Of a stretch of DNA of 29,469 bases, positions 14,729 through 22,815 are shown one piece after another. Numbering within the stretch: position 1 is the stretch's first letter; every line of letters begins with the position of its first letter. Under the pieces are notes generated by a model that saw only the letters and a list, made by a program, of their open reading frames with translations, did no database searches and had not been told where the DNA came from. Source of the DNA: an uncultured Olsenella sp. (lineage in GTDB: Bacteria > Actinomycetota > Coriobacteriia > Coriobacteriales > Atopobiaceae); NCBI GenBank assembly GCA_900540955.1, contig UQIF01000027.1, positions 1 through 29,469 on the forward strand. Direction: 5' to 3'. The position numbers and the translations under genes were made by a program.

Positions 14729-15871
14729 CTACTCGGTCTTGAAGCGGTCGTCACCGCCGCCGAGGGCGTTCATGACCTCCTCAACGTACTTCTTTGTGTT
14801 CTCCTTGGCGTCCTCGAAGTCGTAGTCCATGACGTTGTCCGGGTCGAGGCCGTAGTCCTTGGCGACCTGCGGCTGCTCAGCGTTGTCGATGACGAGGAAC
14901 TGGTAGGAGCCGTTCTGGGCGGCCAGGCCGACGCACTCGGGGGACAGCGCGTACTCAATCCAGAGCTTAGCGGCGTTCTCGTGCTTGCAGCCCTTGAAGA
15001 TGGCGGTGGCGCCGACCTCGCAGGAGGTGCCGGACTCGGGGATCTGCAGGCCGATGTTCTCGTAGCCGTTGTCGACGATCTGGTAGATGCCGTCGTGCAG
15101 GAAGCCGAGGCCGATGGTGCACTCACCGGTACCGATGTTCTTGGACGGGCCGGAGCCGGACTTGGTGTAGACGGCGATGTTCTTGTCGAGGTCGACGAGG
15201 AACTGGATGCCCTCGTCGTGGCCGTACTTCTGGATAGCGGTGTTGATGATCAGCTTGGCCGTGCCGGCGGTGTTGTAGTTGGACGACCAGATCAGGCCCT
15301 TGTACTTCTCGTCAAGAAGGTCCTTGAAGTCCTTCGGGGCGTCGATGCCCTTGCGCTCGAGCTCGTCCTTGTTGTACATGATGCCGAGCAGGCCGGTGTA
15401 GATGCCGTACCAGTTGCCGTCGGCGTCCATGTACTTGGGCTTGAGGATGTGGGAGGCGTTGTTGGCCTTGTAGGGCTCGAGCAGGCCCTCGGCGGTCGCG
15501 ACGTTGTAAGGGTCGGTGGTGCCGCCGAACCAGACGTCGCCGGACGGGTTGCCGTTCTCCTCCTCGATCTTTGCCTGGACCTCGCCGGTGGAGAGGCGCT
15601 GGTACTGGACCTCGATGCCATAGAGCTTCTGGAAGTGGTTGCAGGCGGCGGCGAGGTAGTCCTCCTCGCAGGAGCCGTAGACGACGAGCGTGCCCTCTTC
15701 CTTGGCGGCCTTCACGAGGTCCTCGGGCGCGCCGACCTTGTCCTCGGTGGCGGCGTCGGGGGCGGCGTCGGGGGACTTGGTGTCCCCGCCGCCGCTGCAG
15801 CCGGCGAGGCCGAGGCCGGCGGCCGCGATGCCGCTGATGCTAAGGAAATCCCTGCGCGTGACGTTGCTCAT
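14729..15871 (-). CDS. ABC transporter substrate-binding lipoprotein, FbpA/AfuA type
   Basis: A 380-residue extracytoplasmic binding protein. The N-terminus TRRDFLSISGIAAAGLGLAGCSGGG combines a twin-arginine-like motif with a lipobox LAGC, so it should be exported and lipid-anchored. A low-complexity linker (Asp/Ala/Pro) follows. The mature part has the class pattern of iron-type binding proteins: EGTLVVYGSCEEDYLAAACNHF at the start, GEVQAKIEEENGNPSGDVWFGGTTD, NWYGIYTGLLGIMYN, and LIWSSNYNTAGTAKLIIN. The Tyr-rich set could hold iron, but phosphonate-binding relatives share the fold. The gene heads the operon with the permease and ATPase. No iron-regulator box could be assigned with confidence. 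Confidence 0.9.
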   Translation of the reverse strand: MSNVTRRDFLSISGIAAAGLGLAGCSGGGDTKSPDAAPDAATEDKVGAPEDLVKAAKEEGTLVVYGSCEEDYLAAACNHFQKLYGIEVQYQRLSTGEVQAKIEEENGNPSGDVWFGGTTDPYNVATAEGLLEPYKANNASHILKPKYMDADGNWYGIYTGLLGIMYNKDELERKGIDAPKDFKDLLDEKYKGLIWSSNYNTAGTAKLIINTAIQKYGHDEGIQFLVDLDKNIAVYTKSGSGPSKNIGTGECTIGLGFLHDGIYQIVDNGYENIGLQIPESGTSCEVGATAIFKGCKHENAAKLWIEYALSPECVGLAAQNGSYQFLVIDNAEQPQVAKDYGLDPDNVMDYDFEDAKENTKKYVEEVMNALGGGDDRFKTE

Positions 15872-15891
15872 TTCGTTTCCCTTCTGATAAC

Positions 15892-15950
15892 GCCGCGCGG
15901 TTGTGGCGCGGCTTCCCTGAACCGCTTATACCGCGTTTACATTCCGTCAA
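15892..15950 (-). promoter_or_regulatory. Leader hairpin and possible promoter of the ABC operon
   Basis: On the minus strand TTGACG (15945-15950) lies upstream of TATAAG (15925-15930), but the spacing is only 14 bases. The promoter assignment is therefore weak. A 7-bp hairpin GCCGCGC/GCGCGGC (15892-15912) sits in the leader before the binding-protein gene. Confidence 0.35.
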
Positions 15951-16050
15951 TAAACCAAAAACGGACGAACGGTAGCTCATAGTCCGTACCCGGCGAGAAG
16001 GGACGTAGCGTGGGTACAATGCAGGGAGTAAAACCGATGGGAGGACTCGG

Positions 16051-16959
16051 ATGCCCGCTATCATCTGCCACCACATTTTCGGCGAGGACGCCTCCGCGAT
16101 GCTGCCCGAGGGCATGGTCGACGGCGAGGAGGAGCTGCTCGCCTTCCTGCTCGGAAACCAAGGCCCGGACCCGCTTTTTGCCCGCTTCTCGACGCTGCCG
16201 GGCGCGGCAGCGGCAGACCACATGCTCGCGCACAATATGCACGACGAGCGCTGCGGGCAGGCCCTCATGGCCTTCCGCGACGGCGTGCAGCACCTGCCGG
16301 TGGCCGACGAGCGCATCGGGCGGGCGTTCGTTCTGGGGCTCCTTGCCCACTACCGGCTCGACTCCGTGGCGCACCCGTTCGTGTTCGCGCAGCAGGAGGC
16401 GCTCGCCGCGGCGTCGCCCGCGCTCGCCGGCGCGCAGGAGGACCTCCACGCCGTCATCGAAAGCGACATCGACTCCTGGATTCTGTGGGAGAAACGCCGC
16501 GCGACCGTGCTCGAGCGGCCGGCGCACATGAACCTCATGCGCACCCAGCGGACCTGCCGCGTCGCGGGCGCGCTCTTCTCGCAGGTGGCGTTCTCGGTGT
16601 ACGGGCTCACCATGGGGGCCGAGGAGTACGGCGCGTGCGTGGCCGACTACGAGTTCGAGTACCGCATGCTCGACCCGGCGGACAGCCCCGTGGCGCGGGC
16701 CGCGGGCGCGCTCGAGCGGGTCGTGAAGCCGCACTCCTTCGCGCAGGCCATGGCCCACCGCGTGGTAAGGAGCTGCGAGTGCGCGGCGGCAAACCTCGAT
16801 AGGCGCGCGTGGGCGGATCCGGCCGACGGGCGCGTCCGCCACGAGAGCTTCGCCGACCTCTTTGAGGAGGCGCTCGCCGGGTACCCCGAGCTCGCCGAGG
16901 CGTTCGTGCGCGGCAACGTCGAGTTCTCGCTCAACTACAACGGCGTGCCGGAGGCGTAG
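16051..16959 (+). CDS. Zinc-dependent phospholipase C-like protein
   Basis: A 302-residue protein with the His-rich pattern of the zinc-dependent phospholipase C family. It has HHIFGED near residues 7-13, DHMLAHNMHDER near 56-67 and LGLLAHYRLDSVAHPFV near 96-112. These place His7, His8, His57, His61, His64, His100, Asp104 and His108 as likely ligands of a zinc cluster. No signal peptide is present, so it acts in the cytoplasm or the start is atypical. Phospholipase activity itself is not established for such short, non-secreted family members. GGAGG lies six to seven bases before the ATG. A TACAAT box (16015-16020) could be its -10. It is transcribed divergently from the ABC operon. Confidence 0.8.
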   Translation: MPAIICHHIFGEDASAMLPEGMVDGEEELLAFLLGNQGPDPLFARFSTLPGAAAADHMLAHNMHDERCGQALMAFRDGVQHLPVADERIGRAFVLGLLAHYRLDSVAHPFVFAQQEALAAASPALAGAQEDLHAVIESDIDSWILWEKRRATVLERPAHMNLMRTQRTCRVAGALFSQVAFSVYGLTMGAEEYGACVADYEFEYRMLDPADSPVARAAGALERVVKPHSFAQAMAHRVVRSCECAAANLDRRAWADPADGRVRHESFADLFEEALAGYPELAEAFVRGNVEFSLNYNGVPEA

Positions 16960-16980
16960 GGGCGCAGGTTGTAGCGCTTC

Positions 16981-17243
16981 TTGCTAAGAAAACCCAACGT
17001 CTGGGCCGCGGCAGGGCTTCTTGCTAAATAACGGCGACGTCTGGGCGAACGGAAAACCCTCCCGCTAAGAATCGCTGACGTCTGGGCCGCCAAGTGCTCA
17101 TTTGCTAAGAAAGCCTCACGTCTGGGCCGACGCCGACGCCCAGACGTGAGGCTTTCTTAGCAAGAAGGGCGTCGCATGCCCAGACGTCGACTTTTCTTAG
17201 CAGGCGGGACGCCGCGGCCCCTGGACGTCGCTCGTTTTTAACG
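16981..17243. repeat. Array 1: seven 26-bp units, 40-bp period, orientation flips at the centre
   Basis: Forward units begin at 16981, 17021, 17062 and 17102. Inverted units begin at 17138, 17178 and about 17218. Each is 26 bp, with consensus TTGCTAAGAAA, four to five variable bases, then ACGTCTGGGC. The spacers are 13-15 bp and differ, apart from the 10-base one at the centre. Units 4 and 5 are perfect complements. The array lies between the convergent 3' ends of the phospholipase-like gene and cobO. It has no coding potential and the spacers are too short for a CRISPR. Confidence 0.85.
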
Positions 17244-17272
17244 CGCGGGCAGCAAGCAGCGACAGCAAGCCC

Positions 17273-17794
17273 TCAGTACTCGATACCGCGTCGGGCGGCG
17301 ACTCCCCTATCGAACGGGTGCTTTACCTTGCGCACCTCGGACACGTAGTCGGCAAGCTCCACGAGCTCGGGGGCGGGATCGCGACCGGTGAGGACGACCT
17401 CCAAACCGGCCGGCCTTCCACGCAGCCAGGCCACGGCCCCCGCCAGGTCGACGAGGCCGAGGTTGATCGCGTCGAGAAGCTCGTCCGCCACAAAGACGTC
17501 GTAGCCCTCGGCCTGTTTTGCCAGCTCGCGCCAAAAAGCGGCGTAGGCCTCGCGCATCTGGTCCCTTTGGGCATCGGAGAGGGTCCAGACGAAGCCGAAT
17601 GAGCGCGCCGGCAGTGCAACGTCAACGCCGCCCATGCGCTCCAGCGCCGCGAGCTCCGCCGAGTCGCCGGTCTTGAGGAACTGCGCGAAGAGCACGGATA
17701 GACCGGCGCCCGCCGCCCGGGCCGCAAGGCCGACGGCAGCCGAGGTCTTGCCTTTGCCGTCACCGAAGTAAATGTGGACCATACCGCTTTCCAT
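17273..17794 (-). CDS. cobO: Cob(I)alamin adenosyltransferase, CobA/BtuR family
   Basis: A 173-residue protein that transfers the adenosyl group of ATP to cob(I)alamin or a precursor, giving coenzyme B12. It starts MESGMVHIYFGDGKGKTSAAVGLAARA, where GDGKGKTS is the characteristic P-loop. Later come LFAQFLKTGDSAE, WRELAKQAEGYDVFVADELLDAINLGLVD and LVELADYVSEVRKVKHPFDRGVAARRGIEY, all family landmarks. The family's usual length (~175-200) fits. I start at 17794, with AAAGGAG six bases upstream; a longer frame to 17878 has no ribosome site. It stands alone, flanked on both sides by periodic inverted-repeat arrays. A 12-bp palindrome ATGGTAAACCAT (17838-17849) lies upstream. Confidence 0.92.
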   Translation of the reverse strand: MESGMVHIYFGDGKGKTSAAVGLAARAAGAGLSVLFAQFLKTGDSAELAALERMGGVDVALPARSFGFVWTLSDAQRDQMREAYAAFWRELAKQAEGYDVFVADELLDAINLGLVDLAGAVAWLRGRPAGLEVVLTGRDPAPELVELADYVSEVRKVKHPFDRGVAARRGIEY

Positions 17795-17881
17795 GGCGAT
17801 CTCCTTTGCCGCAGGCCGCGGACTCGTACGAACCCGAATGGTAAACCATGCGAACGAATACCTCCGCACGGACGTCAAGCA

Positions 17882-18064
17882 TGCTCAGAAACCGCCAGTC
17901 CCAGCCGTCGCCATTCCCTAGATGCTAAGAATTCCCAGGTTCTAGTTCCGTGCGGAGGACTGGAACCTGGGAATTCTTAGCAAATCGAGAACCCCCGGGG
18001 CTGGAACCGAGGGTTTCTTAGCACCTGCGGCCACGGCAAAGCTGCAACTCGCTGTTTCTGAGCG
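17882..18064. repeat. Array 2: 25-27-bp units, 41-bp period, orientation flips at the centre
   Basis: Forward units start at 17882 (degenerate) and 17923. Inverted units end at 17982, 18023 and 18064. The period is 41 bp throughout. The inner half carries TGCTAAGAA, as in array 1, but the outer half is different (CCCAGGTTCTAGTTCC instead of ACGTCTGGGC). The central pair matches over the first 20 bases. A further very degenerate unit may follow near 18085-18110. The array lies between the start of cobO and the end of the aldolase gene, and no protein is encoded. Confidence 0.75.
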
Positions 18065-18119
18065 CGCGCATGCGAGGCCGCGCGGCAACCGCAGACGCGC
18101 ACTTCTTGCCAAACGCAGA

Positions 18120-18153
18120 GGCGCCCGGCCCGCGAAGGTGCGGACCGGGCGCC
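18120..18153 (-). terminator. Terminator hairpin of the aldolase gene
   Basis: A 14-bp GC-rich stem with one mismatch and a six-base loop lies about 30 bases after the aldolase stop codon. There is no strong T run. Confidence 0.6.
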
Positions 18154-18181
18154 GTGGCTGCTGCGCTATGCTCGGTAAGGC

Positions 18182-19054
18182 TTAGTTCCAGCCCTTGCCG
18201 TCGGAGCCGAACTCGCGGATGAGCTCCTTGGTGCGGGTGACGATGGCCTCGCGACCGGGCTTGAGGAGCTTACGCGGGTCGTAGCCCTTGCCCTGCTGGT
18301 CAAGGCCGGCCTCGATGTACTCGCGGGTGGCCTTGGCGAAGACGACCTGGAGGTCAGTGTTGACGTTGATCTTGGAGATGCCGAGGGAGATGGCCTTCTG
18401 GACCTGGTCAACGGGGATGCCGGTGCCGCCGTGGAGGACGAGGGGCAGGTCGCCGGTCAGGGCCTTGATCTCGCCCAGACGGTCGAAGGAGAGGCCAGCC
18501 CAGTCGGCCGGGTACAGGCCGTGGATGTTGCCGATGCCGCAGGCGAGGAAGTCGACGCCCAGGTCGGCGATAGCCTTGCACTGCTCGGGATCGGCGAGCT
18601 CGCCGCTGGAGGCAACGCCGTCCTCGACGCCGCCGATGCCGCCGACCTCAGCCTCGACCGAGATGCCCTTGGAGTGGGCAAGCTTGACGATCTCGGCGGT
18701 GCGCTTGAGGTTGGTCTCGAAGTCGGCCTCGTGGGAACCGTCGTACATAACGGAGGTGAAGCCGGCCTCGATGCAGGCGAGGGCCTGGTCGTAGGAGCCG
18801 TGATCGAGGTGCAGGGCGACGGGTACGGTGATGTTCTTGTCCTCAAGGAGCTGCTTGACCATGTCGGCGACGATCTTGAAGCTGGTCTGCCACTTGGCGG
18901 CGCCGCCGGTGCACTGGATGATCAGCGGGGACTGGAGCTCCTCGCCGGCGTCAAGGATGGAAGAGGCCCACTCAAGGTTGTTGGTGTTGAAAGCACCAAT
19001 GCCGTAGTGGCCCTTCTCTGCGGACTGAAGCATTGCGGTTGCGTTAACGAGCAT
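18182..19054 (-). CDS. fba: Class II fructose-bisphosphate aldolase
   Basis: A 290-residue class II (zinc) aldolase, which splits fructose 1,6-bisphosphate into dihydroxyacetone phosphate and glyceraldehyde 3-phosphate. Signatures are LHLDHG near residues 81-86 (zinc-binding His and catalytic Asp), EAEVGGIGG, the zinc/phosphate loop GIGNIHGLYP, LVLHGGTGIP, and NVNTDLQ. It starts MLVNATAML; GGGAGG lies nine bases before the ATG. The frame extends 52 codons upstream but the extra part is not family-like. A TACTAT box on the minus strand (19105-19110) may be the -10. Relatives that cleave tagatose bisphosphate or fructose 1-phosphate have the same motifs. A core glycolytic role is likely because it is a stand-alone gene. 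Confidence 0.93.
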   Translation of the reverse strand: MLVNATAMLQSAEKGHYGIGAFNTNNLEWASSILDAGEELQSPLIIQCTGGAAKWQTSFKIVADMVKQLLEDKNITVPVALHLDHGSYDQALACIEAGFTSVMYDGSHEADFETNLKRTAEIVKLAHSKGISVEAEVGGIGGVEDGVASSGELADPEQCKAIADLGVDFLACGIGNIHGLYPADWAGLSFDRLGEIKALTGDLPLVLHGGTGIPVDQVQKAISLGISKINVNTDLQVVFAKATREYIEAGLDQQGKGYDPRKLLKPGREAIVTRTKELIREFGSDGKGWN

Positions 19055-19260
19055 GTTTCTTTGACCTCCCAGTTGAAGAACAAGCAGAAAACGGAACAAC
19101 ACACATAGTACCCCGTCAGCGGTCGGAAGAACTCCGCGAATGGTAGGTTTTATCCAGTAATCGTAAGAATTCGTGAACGGAGCGTGGAGAAACGCGTTCG
19201 CGGGTATCAAAAATTCGGTAAGCGTTTAGTCAATCACGGCAAGCGGTTTGGAGTGTCCAC

Positions 19261-20223
19261 GTGCAAGGTCGCAACGACTCGGTCGACTCGCCCGATGGCA
19301 AGAAGGGCCTCTTTGAAGATTTCAGTTTCTCGACGGTGATCGCTTCTGGGCTCGCGGCGGCGACGTCCTTCGCCCTCGCCTCCCAGATCGGCATCGCCGG
19401 ATCCATCATCGGCACCCTGATCGGCGGCTTCGCGTCGGCGGCGGCCTCGCAGGTGTACCGCTCGCTCCTCTCCGCGTCTGCCGACAAGCTCCGCCAGGTG
19501 GGCCCCACCGGCGGCGACGCCGACGCACCCCGTGACGCCGACGCGACCGTCGCGGCCGCGGCCGACACCACCCGCACGATCTTCCGCCGCCCGGCTGCAG
19601 GCCTCGGAGCCGTCGAGGAGGTCGCGGAGTCCGGCACGCCCATCGCGCCCGTGGAGGTCCGCGCCGCCGCCCGGGCCGCCGAGCACAGGAGCCAGCGCAG
19701 GCGCGCCACCGCCGTCGCGGCCGTCGTCTCCATCGCGGCGGTGCTTGTCTTTGCGCTGGCAGTAGGCTTCGTCACAAAGGGCAAGGGCATCGGCACCAGG
19801 CCCTCGGCGCCCGCAGCTCAAGAGCAGCCCCAGGCGGACGGCCAGGCGCAGACGACGGTCGCCGAGAGCGAGGGCAAGGGGGACGAGCGCACAGACGCGA
19901 AGAAGGACACAACGAAAAAGGACGCGAAGAAGGATGACGCGTCTGGCTCCGCGTCCTCGGCGTCCGAGGGCTCCGGGCAACAGAAGGCCGACAGCGCCCA
20001 GGGCGCCGCAGGCGAGGGCGACTCCGCAGGCCAGGGCACCGGCGCCTCGGGCGGCGCGGGAAGCGGGACCGCCGCGGGCGGAACTTCCTCCGGCGCCGGC
20101 AACACGAGCTCATCTGAGGGAGGCGGCGCCGCGACGGGCGGAAACACCTCCTCGAGCACGGGCGCCGGCACGACCGCGGACGGTGCCGCGGGCGCCGGGG
20201 CCGACTCGGCCACGGCCAAGTAG
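19261..20223 (+). CDS. Membrane protein with Gly/Ser/Ala-rich extracytoplasmic tail
   Basis: A 320-residue protein starting at GTG, with GGAG seven bases upstream. After a short charged N-terminus there is a hydrophobic hairpin (STVIASGLAAATSFALASQIGIAGSIIGTLIGG, residues ~24-56). A cytoplasmic-like Ala/Arg-rich section (to ~165) follows, then one transmembrane helix (ATAVAAVVSIAAVLVFALAVGFVTK). From ~200 to the end the tail is of low complexity: first Lys/Asp-rich (DAKKDTTKKDAKKDD), then Gly/Ser/Thr/Ala-rich with no structure expected. No catalytic motif is visible. Such tails often span the cell wall in Gram-positive bacteria. The function is unknown; the repetitive tail is a likely site of length change. 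Confidence 0.8.
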   Translation: MQGRNDSVDSPDGKKGLFEDFSFSTVIASGLAAATSFALASQIGIAGSIIGTLIGGFASAAASQVYRSLLSASADKLRQVGPTGGDADAPRDADATVAAAADTTRTIFRRPAAGLGAVEEVAESGTPIAPVEVRAAARAAEHRSQRRRATAVAAVVSIAAVLVFALAVGFVTKGKGIGTRPSAPAAQEQPQADGQAQTTVAESEGKGDERTDAKKDTTKKDAKKDDASGSASSASEGSGQQKADSAQGAAGEGDSAGQGTGASGGAGSGTAAGGTSSGAGNTSSSEGGGAATGGNTSSSTGAGTTADGAAGAGADSATAK

Positions 20224-20267
20224 GTCAATGCCCCGCAGCGCCCCCCAACGACCCGGCACCGGCAACT

Positions 20268-20304
20268 GCGCCCGACGGCTTTCTTGTCGCCGGGCGCTTT
20301 TCTT
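20268..20304 (+). terminator. Terminator after the membrane-protein gene
   Basis: GCGCCCG pairs with CGGGCGC around a loose 16-base loop and is followed by TTTTCTT. It lies 45 bases after the stop codon. Confidence 0.65.
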
Positions 20305-20379
20305 GCCACGGGGCACCCCAGCCGCCGCGCGGCGCGCTAGAATCAATGGGTGAATCAATCACCCGTCGAAAGGAACCCC

Positions 20380-21783
20380 ATGGAGCGAAAGAACGCCTGG
20401 AAGTCCTACACCGCTGAGCAGCTCGACGAGCTGCACTATCTCTGCGAGGGCTACAAGGCCTACATCTCCGACAACAAGACCGAGCGCGAGTGCTGCGACG
20501 CCGCCGTCGAGATGGCGCGCGAGGGCGGCTACGTCGAGCTCGGCGAGGCCGTCGCCGCGGGCAAGCAACTCAAGGCCGGCGACAAGGTCTACGTCGTCAA
20601 CCGCGGCAAGTCCCTCATGCTCGTCAACCTCGGCACCGACGACCTGGAAGCCGGCGTCAACATCCTGGGCGCCCACATCGACTCGCCGCGCATGGACCTC
20701 AAGCAGAACCCCCTCGAGGAGAAGAACGACCTCCTCACGCTCGACACCCACTACTACGGCGGCATCAAGAAGTACCAGTGGGTCACCATCCCGCTGGCCA
20801 TCCACGGCGTCGTGGCAAAGAAGGACGGCTCCATCGTCAACGTCTGCGTGGGCGAGGACGAGGGCGACCCCGTCTTCTGCGTCACCGACCTGCTGATCCA
20901 CCTGTCGCAGGAGCAGCTGACCAAGGAGGCCAGCAAGGTCATCGACGGCGAGATGCTCGACGTGCTCTGCGGCGGCCGTCCCGTCGTGATCGAGGGCGAC
21001 GACGCAAAGAAGGCCGACGACAAGGACCTCGTAAAGAAGGGCGTGCTCGCCATCCTCAAGGAGACCCTCGACATCGAGGAGGAGGACCTTCTTTCCGCCG
21101 AGCTCGAGGTCGTGCCCGCCGGCCCCGCCCGCGACCTGGGCTTCGATCGTTCCATGATCCTCGGCTACGGCCAGGACGACCGCTCCTGCGCTTACACCAG
21201 CCTCGTCGCCCAGCTCGACGAGAAGGACGTGCGCCGCACCTCCGTGTGCCTGCTCGTCGACAAGGAGGAGGTCGGCTCGGTGGGCGCCACCGGCATGACG
21301 AGCCGTTTCTTTGAGAACTCCATGGCCGAGGTGTTGGCGCTGGCCGGCAAGCAGGGCGACCTCGCGCTGCGTCGCTGCCTTACCAACTCCCAGATGCTGT
21401 CGAGCGACGTCTCGGCCGGCTTCGATCCCACCTTCGCGTCCGCCTTCGAGGCCAAGAACTCGAGCTACCTCGGCCGTGGCCTCACCTTCAACAAGTTCAC
21501 CGGCGCGCGCGGCAAGCACGGCTCCAACGACGCCGACGCCGAGTACGTGGCGAAGATCCGTCGCGTGATGGACGAGGGCGGCGTCAACTGGCAGACCGCC
21601 GAGCTCGGCCGCGTCGATTTGGGCGGCGGCGGCACCATCGCCTACATCCTGGCCGAGTACGGCATGAGCGTCATCGACTGCGGCGTGCCCGTGCTCTCGA
21701 TGCACTCGCCGTGGGAGACCACGAGCAAGGCCGACATCTACGAGGCCTACCGCGGCTACCGCTCCTTCCTCGAGCGCGCGTAG
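20380..21783 (+). CDS. M18-family aminopeptidase
   Basis: A 467-residue zinc aminopeptidase that removes N-terminal residues, mostly acidic ones in this family, from peptides in the cytoplasm. AHIDSPRMDLK near residues 98-108 carries the first zinc His and the nearby Asp. VDKEEVGSVGATGM holds the catalytic Glu pair, and the C-terminal LSMHSPWETTSKAD carries the last zinc His. The length matches the family. I start at 20380 because AAAGGAA lies four to five bases upstream; a frame ten codons longer lacks a site. TAGAAT (20338-20343) could be its -10. It is a single-gene unit ending in a hairpin. Confidence 0.92.
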   Translation: MERKNAWKSYTAEQLDELHYLCEGYKAYISDNKTERECCDAAVEMAREGGYVELGEAVAAGKQLKAGDKVYVVNRGKSLMLVNLGTDDLEAGVNILGAHIDSPRMDLKQNPLEEKNDLLTLDTHYYGGIKKYQWVTIPLAIHGVVAKKDGSIVNVCVGEDEGDPVFCVTDLLIHLSQEQLTKEASKVIDGEMLDVLCGGRPVVIEGDDAKKADDKDLVKKGVLAILKETLDIEEEDLLSAELEVVPAGPARDLGFDRSMILGYGQDDRSCAYTSLVAQLDEKDVRRTSVCLLVDKEEVGSVGATGMTSRFFENSMAEVLALAGKQGDLALRRCLTNSQMLSSDVSAGFDPTFASAFEAKNSSYLGRGLTFNKFTGARGKHGSNDADAEYVAKIRRVMDEGGVNWQTAELGRVDLGGGGTIAYILAEYGMSVIDCGVPVLSMHSPWETTSKADIYEAYRGYRSFLERA

Positions 21784-21816
21784 GCTACGCAGGCCAATCG
21801 CCCATAGGCACAAAGA

Positions 21817-21847
21817 AGCCCGGGTCCGCGTCGTGCGGGCCCGGGCT
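21817..21847. terminator. Bidirectional terminator between aminopeptidase and thi operon
   Basis: A 13-bp stem (AGCCCGGGTCCGC with GCGGGCCCGGGCT, one G-T pair) and five-base loop lies between two convergent genes. It has TTCTTTGTG on the minus side and ATTACGTT on the plus side. Confidence 0.75.
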
Positions 21848-21955
21848 ATTACGTTGAGATCAAGGTTTGCCCCACCAGTCCGGCCTGCCTGAGGCGCGAG
21901 TGTCCTTCTCGCCAAATCGGACAGGCTGGGATGACGGGCGGACCGACGAGACCCG

Positions 21956-22810
21956 CTACCCCAAAAGCGCCATGACCTCGCGCTTGGCGCGCAGGAATTC
22001 ATCAGTGAGGTCGAAGCGGGCTGCCCCAGCGCCGTCCTCCACCGCCGCGGGCCGCTCAACGCGGATCTCGCCGGCGATGGTGCTCGGCACGCCGCCGCGC
22101 GGGTCGCCCTCGAGCACGTAGACGCGGCTCGCCATGCCCACGGCCTCGTCGACGTCGTGGGTGATCACCACAGACGCGATTCCGAGCTCGGCCGCCATCC
22201 GGCAGTACCACGCGCGGATGTCGGCGCGCGTCAGGGCGTCAAGCGCCGAGAAGGGCTCATCGAGAAGGGCGACGTCGTTGCCCATGAGGTAGGTACGCAG
22301 GAATGCGGCGCGCTGGCGCATGCCGCCCGACAGCTCGCCCGGCCACTTGTTCTCGCAGCCCGAGAGCCCGAAGCGCTCGAAGAGCGGAAGCGCCCGCTCG
22401 CGGGCGACCGCTTTCTTTTGCCCGGCGACCACGAGCGGCAGGATCGCGTTGTCGAGGATGGTGCGGCTCGGCAGCAGCAGGTCCTTCTGCAGCATATAGC
22501 TCACGCGGCCCGGGCGGGCGCCCAGGTCCTCCCCGTGCAGGAGCACGATGCCCTCGCGCGGGGCCGTGAGGCCCGAGAGCGCGTGGAGGATCGTCGTCTT
22601 TCCGCAGCCCGACTTGCCCACGATGCAGACGGTCTCGCCCGCCATCACGTGCAGGTCAACGCCGCGGACGACGTCGTGCACACCGTCCCAGGCAAGCGTG
22701 AGGCCGCGCGCCTCGAGCGCCGGGGCCGCACCGGTACCCGCAGCGCCCCCGGCGGCGGAGCAGCCCGCCCCGCCGCCGACGGCCTCGTTGTCCTTGTGCT
22801 TCTCCCCCAC
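21956..22810 (-). CDS. ABC transporter ATPase for thiamine precursor (ThiZ type)
   Basis: A 284-residue ATPase of the SsuB/TauB/ThiZ group. Walker A GKSGCGKTT, Q-loop VSYMLQKDLLLPSRTI, signature LSGGMRQR, Walker B VALLDEPFSALD and H-loop VVITHDVDEA are all present. A Gly/Ala-rich linker precedes the ATPase core. I place the start at the GTG at 22810, six bases after the binding-protein stop; its ribosome site is poor, so translation probably depends on coupling. The frame extends further into the previous gene, which is not used. The last gene of the riboswitch-controlled operon, it would power uptake of a pyrimidine-type thiamine precursor. Substrate by context, not by sequence alone. Confidence 0.88.
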   Translation of the reverse strand: MGEKHKDNEAVGGGAGCSAAGGAAGTGAAPALEARGLTLAWDGVHDVVRGVDLHVMAGETVCIVGKSGCGKTTILHALSGLTAPREGIVLLHGEDLGARPGRVSYMLQKDLLLPSRTILDNAILPLVVAGQKKAVARERALPLFERFGLSGCENKWPGELSGGMRQRAAFLRTYLMGNDVALLDEPFSALDALTRADIRAWYCRMAAELGIASVVITHDVDEAVGMASRVYVLEGDPRGGVPSTIAGEIRVERPAAVEDGAGAARFDLTDEFLRAKREVMALLG

Positions 22811-22815
22811 CGTGC

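Noticed and set aside
15945..15950. TTGACG as a standard -35 for the iron-type ABC operon
   Set aside because: The only -10-like hexamer, TATAAG, is 14 bases away, too close for a normal promoter. It is kept only as a weak candidate in the feature list.
16981..17243. CRISPR array
   Set aside because: Repeats are 26 bp but spacers only 10-15 bp, and the units reverse orientation at the centre. No cas genes are present.
20359..22059. Long minus-strand frame of 566 codons opposite the M18 aminopeptidase
   Set aside because: Same reason: shadow frame with unnatural Val/Ala/Asp/Leu composition over a well-supported gene.
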